A DNA stretch of 64,000 nt from contig NZ_CVRM01000003.1 in assembly GCF_001258055.1 (NCBI RefSeq), positions 1 to 64,000 on the forward strand. Direction: 5' to 3'. The notes under the pieces are model-generated. The model ran no database searches. It had not been told where the DNA came from and was given only the letters and a program-made list of their open reading frames with translations. The translations under genes and the position numbers were made by a program. Shown piece after piece: positions 57,166 through 64,000 of the stretch (the stretch's first letter is position 1; each line of letters begins with the position of its first letter). The DNA comes from Phaeobacter italicus (GTDB lineage: Bacteria; Pseudomonadota; Alphaproteobacteria; Rhodobacterales; Rhodobacteraceae).

Positions 57166-57450
57166 TCAGGGTTGGGCGTTGCGCAGTGCGTCGGCGCGCG
57201 CCTGAAGCCTCGCTGCGCGGGCTTCCAGTGACTGCTCGATTGCCTGACTTTCCTTGGCCGGGGCAGGGGAGGTTGCCAGTGCACTGTCCAGCGGGATCAG
57301 ATCCGGGTAGGCGGTGCCGCGCAGATCCGGGGTCAGGCGGTCTTCCAACTCGGGCACCCGCACACAGGCCGTTGCCACAGCCAACCCGATCACGGCGCAG
57401 GATAGGGGCACAGTGGCAATCAATCGGCGGAACTGATGTGTGGGCTGCAT
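57166..57450 (-). CDS. Small hypothetical membrane or lipoprotein
   Basis: 94 residues from ATG at 57450 with AAGGACGG upstream. N-terminal QFRRLIATVPLSCAVIGLAV is a signal/anchor; ATACVRVPELED could be a lipobox with Cys29 but has a weak -3 residue. The remainder is Ala/Gln-rich and helical (SLEARAARLQARADALRNAQ), likely coiled coil. No family recognised. It is upstream of hom on the same strand, 157 nt away, and divergent from the TetR gene. Confidence 0.6.
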   Translation of the reverse strand: MQPTHQFRRLIATVPLSCAVIGLAVATACVRVPELEDRLTPDLRGTAYPDLIPLDSALATSPAPAKESQAIEQSLEARAARLQARADALRNAQP

Positions 57451-57538
57451 AAAAACCGTCCTTGTTGGCTGCGTCCTTGATGCACATATTGGCAGCATGG
57501 CACAAGCTTGGCGAAAACGCGCAGCTGGGTCTTTTATA

Positions 57539-57552
57539 TGAACATTCGTTCA
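57539..57552. promoter_or_regulatory. TetR operator candidate TGAACATTCGTTCA
   Basis: TGAAC/GTTCA arms around ATTC, 15 nt upstream of the TetR start codon. Palindromes with GTTC-type half-sites are common at TetR promoters, so autorepression is likely. Confidence 0.55.
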
Positions 57553-57566
57553 GTTAGGCTGAGGCT

Positions 57567-58181
57567 ATGGCACGTACGCAAGGTTCACATTCTGATATCA
57601 CCGGTCCGCGCATCCGGACAGAGGCATTGCGCCTGTTCGCTCAGCATGGCTATGCGGCCGTTTCCATGCGCCAGATCGCGTCTGCGGTTGGCGTGCAGGC
57701 TGGTGCGCTTTATAATTACACGCCCGACAAGCAAAGCCTGCTGTTCAGCCTGATGGAAGGCCACATGACCGAACTGCTGGCAGCCTGGCATGAGCAGGAG
57801 GCGGCCTATACGGCAGAGGCCAGCGATCCAAAGGCAAAGGTGCTGGCCCGGCTTGAGGCCTTCACCCGCTTTCACATCCGCTTTCACCTGGAACGGCCGG
57901 ACGCGGTTTTCATCGCCTACATGGAATTGCGCAACCTCTCAGAGGACAATTTCACGGCCATCGAATCCCTTCGGCGGGAATATGAAAACGCGCTTCAGGC
58001 CATCCTGAAGGAGGGCGTGCGGCTCGGCGTTCTGCACGTGCCGGATCCCAAGATCGCGACGCTTGCGGTGATTGCGATGCTCAACGGTGTGATGACCTGG
58101 TATCGCAGCGGTGGCCGCCTGTCGCTGGAAGAGGTCGAGGGGATTTATTGGGACATGGTGAAGAAATCGATGCAGGTGTGA
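57567..58181 (+). CDS. TetR-family regulator
   Basis: 204 residues. The N-terminal HTH is GPRIRTEALRLFAQHGYAAV and SMRQIASAVGVQAGALYNYT, the typical TetR DNA-binding pattern. The C-terminal ligand-binding part (about 75-200) has FHIRFHLERPDAVFIAYMEL and MLNGVMTWYRSGGRLSLEEV, related to regulators of acyl-CoA catabolism. ATG at 57567. It overlaps the next GNAT gene through GTGA, and a palindrome lies just upstream. Confidence 0.9.
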   Translation: MARTQGSHSDITGPRIRTEALRLFAQHGYAAVSMRQIASAVGVQAGALYNYTPDKQSLLFSLMEGHMTELLAAWHEQEAAYTAEASDPKAKVLARLEAFTRFHIRFHLERPDAVFIAYMELRNLSEDNFTAIESLRREYENALQAILKEGVRLGVLHVPDPKIATLAVIAMLNGVMTWYRSGGRLSLEEVEGIYWDMVKKSMQV

Positions 58182-58726
58182 GCCTGTTGGATCTGCAAAG
58201 CCCCCGCCTGACCGTTCGGCCCTGGCAGGACTGTTCTGTCGTGGAGCTCGCGGCCCTGTTTGATCCGGAGGTTGTTTGTCACCTGCCACCGGTTTTTCAC
58301 GCAGCGCAGGACGATGCAGAGCGCCGCTCACGTCTTGCGGGACTGTCGCGAGAGGCGGAAGTGGTCGCGCTTGCGCGGCGTGATCTGCCTCGGCGGCCTT
58401 GTGTCGGGCTCTTGATCCTGTCGCATGCGGCGGCTGCGGCGGACACTGGGGAAAACACCTGCCACCTGGGCTATCTTTTTGCAAAATCTGCCTGGGGCGC
58501 GGGGCTTGCATCAGAGCTGATTTCGGCCCTGCAACGCCATCTTGCCGTTGGCCCAACGGTGAAAGTGTGTGGCGGCGTTGAACCGGACAACCATGCCTCG
58601 GCTCGTGTGCTGGAGAAAGCGGGATTTCAGCGCGACAGCGACGGAGCCGGGGGAGAAATCCGCTATAGCTGGACCAGTGGGCGGGCGCAGCCCGACGAAT
58701 GCGGACTGCGCGGTTTCGGTGGTTAG
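58178..58726 (+). CDS. GNAT-family N-acetyltransferase
   Basis: 182 residues. Starts at GTG 58178, overlapping the TetR TGA (GTGA). LQSPRLTVRPWQDCSVVELA is the RimJ-type N-terminus; HLGYLFAKSAWGAGLASELI is the acetyl-CoA-binding region, and VEPDNHASARVLEKAGFQRD is the conserved C-terminal GNAT motif. Substrate is unknown. Its stop codon overlaps that of pirin on the opposite strand (58723-58726). Confidence 0.85.
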   Translation: MSLLDLQSPRLTVRPWQDCSVVELAALFDPEVVCHLPPVFHAAQDDAERRSRLAGLSREAEVVALARRDLPRRPCVGLLILSHAAAAADTGENTCHLGYLFAKSAWGAGLASELISALQRHLAVGPTVKVCGGVEPDNHASARVLEKAGFQRDSDGAGGEIRYSWTSGRAQPDECGLRGFGG

Positions 58727-59634
58727 TGCTGCGGTCTGATGAACGTGCCGTTGCGCAGATCGCGAAACGCCTGATTGAGCTCTTCGCGGGTGTTCATCAC
58801 AATCGGGCCATGCCACGCCACGGGCTCTTCGATTGGGGCACCTGATATCAGCAGAAAACGCACGCCTTCCGGACCTGCTTGAACGGTGATCTCATCGCCT
58901 GTTCCAAAGCGGATGAGAGTGCGGTCTCCGGACATGTCGCGAATATGCAGCTCCTCGCCTGCGACTTCCTTTTCCAGCAGGATGCCCTGTGGCGGTGCCG
59001 CGTCGACAAAGGCGCCCTGACCTGCAAACACATAAGCAAAGGCGCGTCGGTATGTGTCGATGCGGAATGTCTTTTTGACACCTGGTGGGACCGACACATC
59101 CAGATACTGCGGATCAGCCGCAATCCCGTCGACGGGGCCGCGTTTGCCCCAGAAATCGCCAACAATGACCCGGACGCGGGTTCCATCGTCATCGATCACT
59201 TCTGGAATGTCCTTGGCCTGAACATCCTGATAGCGCGGCGCGGTCATCTTTTGACTGGCGGGCAGGTTGCCCCACAGTTGGAAGCCGTGCATCTGCCCCT
59301 TGGCGTTCCCCTTTGGCATCTCTTGATGCAGAATGCCGGAGCCAGCCGTCATCCACTGGACATCACCAGCCCCCAGCGTGCCGACGTTGCCGAGGCTGTC
59401 GCCATGGGCGACGGTGCCTTCCAGAACATAGGTGATGGTTTCGATCCCGCGATGAGGGTGCCAGGGAAAGCCTGCCTCAAAATCCTCGGGGCGTTCGTTG
59501 CGGAAATCATCAAACAGCAAGAAGGGGTCCAGCTCGCTCGGGTCGTGAAACCCGAATGCGCGGTGCAGTTTCACGCCTGCGCCCTCCATGGTCGGGCTGG
59601 CGGGGCGTTTCTCTAGAATAGGGCGGATGGACAT
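58723..59634 (-). CDS. Pirin-family protein
   Basis: 303-residue bicupin. The N-terminal cupin has the metal ligands in FPWHPHRGIETITYVLEG (His pair) and GSGILHQEMPKGNAKGQMHG (His and Glu), then FQLWGNLPASQKMTAPRYQD. The C-terminal cupin has PIEEPVAWHGPIVMNTREEL. Pirins can have quercetinase activity or redox roles; this one is unassigned. ATG at 59634 follows GGAGAG. A longer in-frame extension to 59742 starts in the repeat region and is rejected. Confidence 0.92.
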   Translation of the reverse strand: MSIRPILEKRPASPTMEGAGVKLHRAFGFHDPSELDPFLLFDDFRNERPEDFEAGFPWHPHRGIETITYVLEGTVAHGDSLGNVGTLGAGDVQWMTAGSGILHQEMPKGNAKGQMHGFQLWGNLPASQKMTAPRYQDVQAKDIPEVIDDDGTRVRVIVGDFWGKRGPVDGIAADPQYLDVSVPPGVKKTFRIDTYRRAFAYVFAGQGAFVDAAPPQGILLEKEVAGEELHIRDMSGDRTLIRFGTGDEITVQAGPEGVRFLLISGAPIEEPVAWHGPIVMNTREELNQAFRDLRNGTFIRPQH

Positions 59635-59730
59635 GATCGCTCTCCGATGATGGTGTCTGCCTTCTAGATAGAGCGTGCGGATTTGGTGGCAAAGATGCAG
59701 TGCCTCACGGGGTGTGTGCATCGTTGCACA

Positions 59731-59769
59731 GGTCAAACACACGGGTCAAACACACGGGTCAAACACACT
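59731..59769. repeat. Three 13-bp direct repeats GGTCAAACACACG
   Basis: Units begin at 59731, 59744 and 59757; the third ends ACACT. They lie between pirin and the gene at 59930. They are short and without spacers. Confidence 0.85.
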
Positions 59770-59929
59770 GGCCAAACCGCAGTGCGGGATGCTCGCCATG
59801 TTTCGGCTGTTGCTGGGTGATGCCTGACCCGGCTGCGGCAACTGGGGGCTAGGCCAGAGGCCGCTTTCGCGCTACATCGGCGCAAGGCCACCCAAGGATG
59901 GGACAGGTCGGGCAGAGGAAGGGCGCAGC

Positions 59930-60418
59930 ATGAGTGAGGAAATCCTGGCAACCGTAGAGGCATCGCAGCCACGACGCGTTCTGGCCGTCGCGATGTTGCT
60001 GATTATCGGGGCGATTCTTGTCTATGTGGCCCTCGCCACGCCACCTGCGCTGCATTGGTTGGTGTTTTTGTTGGCTGTTGGCGTCTTTTCCCTGTGGCTT
60101 GCGATGCGCCTGTGGCAGGCGACGGCCATGCGGATCGAGCTGACGGCAAGCGAGCTGCGGTGTTCCAACGGTGAGCTGATTGCCCGAACCGAGGATGTGG
60201 TCGCTGTGGATCGCGGGGTCTTTGCCTTCAAGCCGTCCAATGGCTTCTTGATCCGAACCAACGTGCCGGGTTCACGCAGCTGGCATCCGGGGCTTTGGTG
60301 GCGCCTGGGGCAGCGGATCGGCATTGGCGGCGTTACCCCTGGATCACAAAGCAAATCGATGGCCGAGATCCTGTCGATCATGATTGCGCAGCGTGGTCAG
60401 GGCCCGTCGCAGGGCTGA
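59930..60418 (+). CDS. Uncharacterised two-helix membrane protein
   Basis: 162 residues. Two adjacent membrane helices, VLAVAMLLIIGAILVYVALA and WLVFLLAVGVFSLWLAMRLW, precede a soluble domain with IELTASELRCSNGELIARTE and VFAFKPSNGFLIRTNVPGSR, a PH-like beta fold by pattern. The C-terminus is polar. No family name is certain. ATG at 59930 follows GGAAGGGCGCAGC. Convergent with the TadE-like gene through a shared terminator. Confidence 0.7.
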   Translation: MSEEILATVEASQPRRVLAVAMLLIIGAILVYVALATPPALHWLVFLLAVGVFSLWLAMRLWQATAMRIELTASELRCSNGELIARTEDVVAVDRGVFAFKPSNGFLIRTNVPGSRSWHPGLWWRLGQRIGIGGVTPGSQSKSMAEILSIMIAQRGQGPSQG

Positions 60419-60442
60419 TACCTGACTGCCAGTTGGCACAAG

Positions 60443-60473
60443 AAAAGGCGCCGCCGATGATCGGGGCGCCTTT
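60443..60473. terminator. Bidirectional terminator between convergent genes
   Basis: AAAAGGCGCC and GGCGCCTTT form the stem around about 12 nt, with T-tracts on both strands. It serves the gene at 59930 and the tad operon. Confidence 0.85.
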
Positions 60474-60494
60474 GGTGTTGCGGATCGGTCAAGA

Positions 60495-61094
60495 TCAGTC
60501 CGTTGACGGTGTGCTGTCATCATGGCTGCCGCCGGAGCCGTCCTGACCTTCAAACTTCACCTGTGGGGCAAAGCGGGGGCGCGTGAACACGAAGTTCTGA
60601 ATATCCATATTTGGCAGGCCAACCCGAAAGGCCGGTTCGATGTCGTTGCGTGTTTCAACCAGAATGACACGCTCTTGGTCGGGCATGGAAGGCAGGTTGT
60701 CCTTCACGGTCTGGATGGTGACGTCCTGCCATTCGACAAACTGACCGCCCCGGACCTTGGACCAGTCCACATAGTAGCGGTTGTCATCCTCGTCCCAGCG
60801 GATCACCGAGATGCGCAACGAGATTGAAGAGTCGACCCGGATCAGCAGCTGAGCGAGTTCGTGCATGCTGTCGATGTAGGTTTCGTTCAGCGTCACCGTC
60901 TCCCGCGAGATGAGGTCGGAAATGGTGTAGGCGGCCTTGAGGTTTGCGCTCTCCTGACGGAAGGCGTCGAAATAGGTATAGATCGCGGCAAACACACCCA
61001 GCAGAAGGGGCATGTAGAAGGCGAACTCTACCGAAACAGAGCCGTCAGTGTCACGACGATAGCGGCGAAACAGGGTGCGTAGAGACGTCAGCAT
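60495..61094 (-). CDS. TadE/TadG-like pilus-associated protein
   Basis: 199 residues. RDTDGSVSVEFAFYMPLLLG is the TadE-type N-terminal hydrophobic segment with the conserved Glu, as in Flp-pilus pseudopilins and TadE/G proteins; a long extracytoplasmic domain follows. The C-terminus is Ser/Asp/Thr-rich. It is last of three genes on the minus strand. No tad secretion ATPase or Flp pilin is in the window, so the set is an isolated tad pseudopilin cluster here. Confidence 0.78.
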   Translation of the reverse strand: MLTSLRTLFRRYRRDTDGSVSVEFAFYMPLLLGVFAAIYTYFDAFRQESANLKAAYTISDLISRETVTLNETYIDSMHELAQLLIRVDSSISLRISVIRWDEDDNRYYVDWSKVRGGQFVEWQDVTIQTVKDNLPSMPDQERVILVETRNDIEPAFRVGLPNMDIQNFVFTRPRFAPQVKFEGQDGSGGSHDDSTPSTD

Positions 61095-61097
61095 GGT

Positions 61098-61658
61098 TTA
61101 CCGAGGCTCCTGAACAAAGGCAGAGGTCGCATACAGGCGGATCCGGCCGTCCACATCCGTATCCATGTCGTCTGCCAGTCCCCAATGTGGGAACGCTGGT
61201 TTGAAGGAGAGGCAGGCGCGGATGAACATCAGGTCGTTGGAATCGCCATTGATGAAGGCGCGCACTGGCTGGACGTCTTCGATGCGGTTGATGCAGTCGG
61301 GCTCTGGGTTGATTGGTGTCCAGGCAAAAGGATCCACCTGCACCATTTCCAGCCGCAGCGAGGTTTCGCAATTGCGGATGAAGGGAGAGCGCTGGCACAC
61401 GGCGTCACGGATCTCGTTGTGCTGTTGCGCAGCCCCCGTTCCCAGACGCAGATCGCGCACGGTCTGATCCAGCGCCCGCTCCAGCATTGACTGCTGAATG
61501 GTGATCAATCCCAGCTCAACCGTATTCATCAACAGGAACAGAAAGGCGGGGATGACGATTGCGAATTCGATCGTGGCCGTTCCATCCTCGCGCTGGCGAA
61601 ACCGGCGCAACCCGGTCAAAGCGCGAGTGGCACAAGAGGAGAGATAGCGCGCAATCAT
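61098..61658 (-). CDS. TadE-family protein
   Basis: 186 residues. FRQREDGTATIEFAIVIPAF then LFLLMNTVELGL is the classic TadE motif (Glu in TIEFA) followed by one membrane helix. The remaining domain has three cysteines (VCQRSPFIRNCET, DCINRIED). It lies between the other TadE-like gene (3-nt spacer) and the vWA TadG gene, whose stop it overlaps by 4 nt. Confidence 0.85.
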   Translation of the reverse strand: MIARYLSSCATRALTGLRRFRQREDGTATIEFAIVIPAFLFLLMNTVELGLITIQQSMLERALDQTVRDLRLGTGAAQQHNEIRDAVCQRSPFIRNCETSLRLEMVQVDPFAWTPINPEPDCINRIEDVQPVRAFINGDSNDLMFIRACLSFKPAFPHWGLADDMDTDVDGRIRLYATSAFVQEPR

Positions 61659-63322
61659 TGGGTCAGCCTCAGCTGGCGGATCGACGTCGCGATCGAGGCA
61701 AAGGCGTCGCTGATTTCCAGTCCCTGGACATCGAAGTAGTGAGCGTCAGAGCTCGCGCAGTCCTTGAGGACCGAGACACCGCCGGATGGGGCTTCAAAGC
61801 CGATCGTGTAGACCACGATGCCGCGCGCCTTTGCGGCATCGCAGATCGCCTTTGTGCGGGCGTTTTTGGTGCTGGTTCCCCAGCTGTCATACACACCGTA
61901 ATACCAGGAATTTTTTGCTGCACTGTTGCCCATCCAGTCGGCAAACAGCCGCTGATAGACATAGCGCAGTGACGTGCGGGCAAACAGTTCGGCATGGGTC
62001 AGCTGGGTGACGGTCGCAGGGGTGCCCTGTTCGTCCTGCCACCAGCAGTTGTAGTAGCCGCATTCGCGATATTCGCCCTGGCCATAGGCGTGGTCTTCCC
62101 AACGGTTCATTTTGTCCCAGTAGTACCGCTGGTTGCCCGGGTTGTATGTCGAATACCGCGCCTTGTCGCTTGAGGCGGCGGAATTGTAGAACACGGGCGC
62201 ATTGCCGCCGCGATGGTCGCTTTCGACATAATATTGGGATGTGTTCTGGCCATCGGTCATCAGAACAATCACCTTGACCGTTTCCGTATCATTGTACGCG
62301 GCGGGTCGGTCGGCGAATACACCCGGAACATTGACGCTGCTGGAGGTCAGAGCGCTGATCACCGGCTGGGCAGATGGGTCAAGCAGGACGGTGCCCCATT
62401 TCATACCCACATCAATCGAGGTGTTTCCCCAGGCCTGAAGATTCTGGATGAAGTCTTTCAGCCGGTTTGCATCCTTTTGAAACGGCATGACTTCGCGGTG
62501 GGCGCGTTCATCGCACACCGGGTATTGGATCAGGCCGTTGGAGGGGCGCGCGTCACCGCTCCACCACGGGGTGAAATGCATGGTGCGATTGAGGCTCGCG
62601 GTCGTGGACAGGCCGGTCGATGTAAAATGGGTGCCGGTGAAGTTCACGCAGTTCGAATACTCGTGCTCATCCGTCACATTGTACTGATCGAGCATGTCCT
62701 TGGGCAGGCTGACCTGGGTGGCGTAAGGAACAATCGACACCGACATTTTGTTGTCGGCGGTGTTGGCCACCATCGTATCGATGAAATCCCGCGCCGCGTT
62801 CTTGAGGTTGTAGAGGCGGCTGTTGGAGTTCATCGAGCCCGAAACATCCAGCACAAGCGAGATCTCCAGCCCGTCGATGCTCTCTTCTGCACGGGAGTTG
62901 GCATAAAGCGGCATGTCCTGCCCGCCAGAGAAGTCCAGCCACTGGGTTTCAAAGGTGGTGTCGATCGTGCTCTCGACACGTTTGTAGCCGATGCCTGTCT
63001 CTGCAATTGGCGGCTGGTAATATTCGCTGAGGTTGGCCTTGTTCAGATAGTCCTGCACCACGACATCCGGCGGCAGCGGCTGGTCGAGGTCGGCAGCGGC
63101 AAGAACGGCGCGGTCAAGCGTGTATTGCAGGATCGTGCGGTCCCGTTCCATGCGCATCAGATCAATGCCGATGCCACCCACCGCGACCATCGACAGAAGA
63201 AACGCAATCATGGGTTTGAGAAGCACGCCAGACTCGTCGCTCCGGAACTCTCGAATCCGGGTCGAAGCCTTCAGGGCAGCCCGTCGCGAGGCGACGGCCA
63301 TCTTGTCAAAACACACACTCAT
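61655..63322 (-). CDS. TadG-like protein with von Willebrand A domain
   Basis: 555 residues. An N-terminal TadG anchor (PMIAFLLSMVAVGGIGIDLM) is followed by a vWA domain with the MIDAS motif DVSGSMNSNS and VIVLMTDGQNTSQYYVESDH later. The loop region holds many Tyr, Trp and Cys (YRECGYYNCWWQDEQGT). TadG-type proteins take part in Flp pilus assembly or adhesion. The three tad-like genes are in one run; ATG at 63322. Confidence 0.87.
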   Translation of the reverse strand: MSVCFDKMAVASRRAALKASTRIREFRSDESGVLLKPMIAFLLSMVAVGGIGIDLMRMERDRTILQYTLDRAVLAAADLDQPLPPDVVVQDYLNKANLSEYYQPPIAETGIGYKRVESTIDTTFETQWLDFSGGQDMPLYANSRAEESIDGLEISLVLDVSGSMNSNSRLYNLKNAARDFIDTMVANTADNKMSVSIVPYATQVSLPKDMLDQYNVTDEHEYSNCVNFTGTHFTSTGLSTTASLNRTMHFTPWWSGDARPSNGLIQYPVCDERAHREVMPFQKDANRLKDFIQNLQAWGNTSIDVGMKWGTVLLDPSAQPVISALTSSSVNVPGVFADRPAAYNDTETVKVIVLMTDGQNTSQYYVESDHRGGNAPVFYNSAASSDKARYSTYNPGNQRYYWDKMNRWEDHAYGQGEYRECGYYNCWWQDEQGTPATVTQLTHAELFARTSLRYVYQRLFADWMGNSAAKNSWYYGVYDSWGTSTKNARTKAICDAAKARGIVVYTIGFEAPSGGVSVLKDCASSDAHYFDVQGLEISDAFASIATSIRQLRLTQ

Positions 63323-63669
63323 TTTCCTGAACCCCCAGTCGCCGGACCCCCCGGTGAGGCGCCTTCTGATAACGGAATTTCACACTTCTTAATGCTTGAT
63401 GAACATGGCGGAATTGGGGCGCGATACCGTTGAAATATTGAGGATTGTATCTATCTGCAGGGGCAATTCAGGATGCGCCCGGGCTGTTGTTCCTTATTTG
63501 TCAACAGCGGGCGGGTGGCGGGCGACTCGGTGAATCGTGCAGGAGATGAATTTGCCTAAATTTGATTCTTTTCGTTTGGGAATGGTCAAAAAGGTCGCAC
63601 CTTCTTAATCCTGTGGTCATAGTGTCCTCACACTATCCTGAGTCGATGCAGAAGCACGGAGTAGAGTTT
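63323..63669. other. Divergent intergenic region between tadG-like and gdh genes
   Basis: 347 nt with no convincing gene. It must hold promoters for both flanking genes and contains the inverted repeat noted at 63619-63636. Confidence 0.6.
63619..63636. promoter_or_regulatory. Operator candidate ATAGTGTCCTCACACTAT
   Basis: Perfect 7-bp arms ATAGTGT/ACACTAT around CCTC, 34 nt upstream of the dehydrogenase start codon. This is the only strong palindrome in the spacer. Confidence 0.45.
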
Positions 63670-64000
63670 ATGAGCAGTGCAACAGAACCCAGTTTTCGCC
63701 AGAGTGTTGACCTGATGTTCAACCGGGCGGTGGCCCTGATGGACCTGCCGCCGGGACTGGAGGAAAAGATCCGGGTTTGTAACGCAACTTACACCGTGCG
63801 GTTTGGTGTGCGCTTGCGCGGGGGCATTCAGACATTCACCGGTTACCGCTCGGTTCACTCGGAGCATATGGAGCCGGTCAAGGGTGGCATCCGCTACGCG
63901 ATGGGGGTGAACCAGGACGAGGTGGAGGCGCTGGCGGCGCTGATGACCTATAAATGCGCGCTGGTTGAGGCGCCGTTCGGGGGCTCCAAGGGGGGCTTGT
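63670..64000 (+). CDS. Glu/Leu/Phe/Val dehydrogenase, N-terminal part
   Basis: Starts ATG at 63670 and runs off the window after 110 codons. KIRVCNATYTVRFGVRLRGG, HSEHMEPVKGGIRYAMGVNQ and TYKCALVEAPFGGSKGG are the signature of the Glu/Leu/Phe/Val dehydrogenase dimerisation and active-site region, with the catalytic Lys in the MTYKCAL and PFGGSKGG region. The likely role is oxidative deamination of an amino acid, most probably glutamate. AGGCGC-type upstream site is not visible; an inverted repeat precedes the gene. Confidence 0.88.
   Translation, partial: MSSATEPSFRQSVDLMFNRAVALMDLPPGLEEKIRVCNATYTVRFGVRLRGGIQTFTGYRSVHSEHMEPVKGGIRYAMGVNQDEVEALAALMTYKCALVEAPFGGSKGGL

Overview
The window is a high-GC chromosomal segment of an alphaproteobacterium, most likely a marine Rhodobacterales (Roseobacter group; Phaeobacter/Ruegeria/Leisingera-like). 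The assignment is inference. It rests on aerobic cob-type B12 genes with CobNW, a hemP/imelysin iron operon, a GlxA-type carnitine regulon, non-pyrrolysine MttB, DUF1636, DUF3572 and DUF4153 proteins, TadE/TadG genes, and the dense ATGA/GTGA start-stop overlaps usual in this group.

Layout. (1) 1-620 is mobile debris: an IS21-like terminus inserted in a broken IS3-type orfA, then the 3' part of a tRNA-Ser, probably an island attachment scar. (2) 729-1760 is a two-GAF-domain protein. (3) 1900-17116 is an almost complete aerobic cobalamin pathway. A B12 riboswitch on the minus strand (16209-16398) leads into DUF1636-cobW-cobN-cobG-cobH-cobI-cobJ; the minus strand continues as cobL-cobE-cobM-cobB-cobA-cobF, but cobK lies antisense between cobJ and cobL with overlapping stops on one side and overlapping starts on the other. 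cobO is transcribed away from the riboswitch. (4) 17174-20505 holds an SDR with a non-ATG start, then glpR-glpD. (5) 20590-26949 is an apparent iron operon on the minus strand: palindromic operators, a possible 41-aa ORF, hemP, an unknown Cys-containing protein, imelysin (irpA), a di-heme oxidoreductase, a second imelysin, a Tat-exported DUF1513 protein and a terminator. (6) 27117-32066 holds metG, an MFS transporter, a rhodanese and an aldo/keto reductase. (7) 32091-37088 is a carnitine degradation regulon: CdhR-like regulator, BKACE enzyme, carnitine dehydrogenase fused to a hot-dog thioesterase, and an SDR. (8) 37121-41351 has an XRE regulator divergent from a fatty acid desaturase, then EamA, Nudix and DUF983 genes. 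(9) 41612-43793 is EF-hand protein, ECF sigma factor, single-TM putative anti-sigma and CnrX/CpxP-like periplasmic sensor, closed by a terminator. (10) 43940-51998 has a PleD-like cyclase with two receiver domains lacking the phospho-acceptor Asp, DUF3572, a HAD phosphatase, an MttB-family methyltransferase, a DUF4153 membrane protein and an H-NOX/diguanylate cyclase pair. (11) 52116-57009 has two identical tRNA-Glu genes, recJ, glpX and hom. (12) 57166-63322 has small, regulatory and TadE/TadG genes. A Glu/Leu/Phe/Val dehydrogenase starts at 63670 and runs off the window.

Several themes connect. Riboswitch-controlled B12 synthesis could supply a corrinoid to the MttB-family enzyme, and carnitine breakdown yields glycine betaine, a plausible methylamine-type substrate pool. 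Two separate c-di-GMP-synthesising proteins occur 5.5 kb apart, one coupled to an atypical H-NOX. The most unusual points are the antisense cobK arrangement, the H-NOX lacking its YxSxR motif, the pseudo-receiver PleD-like protein, the EF-hand/ECF module, and the iron operon with an uncharacterised cysteine protein and candidate micro-ORF.
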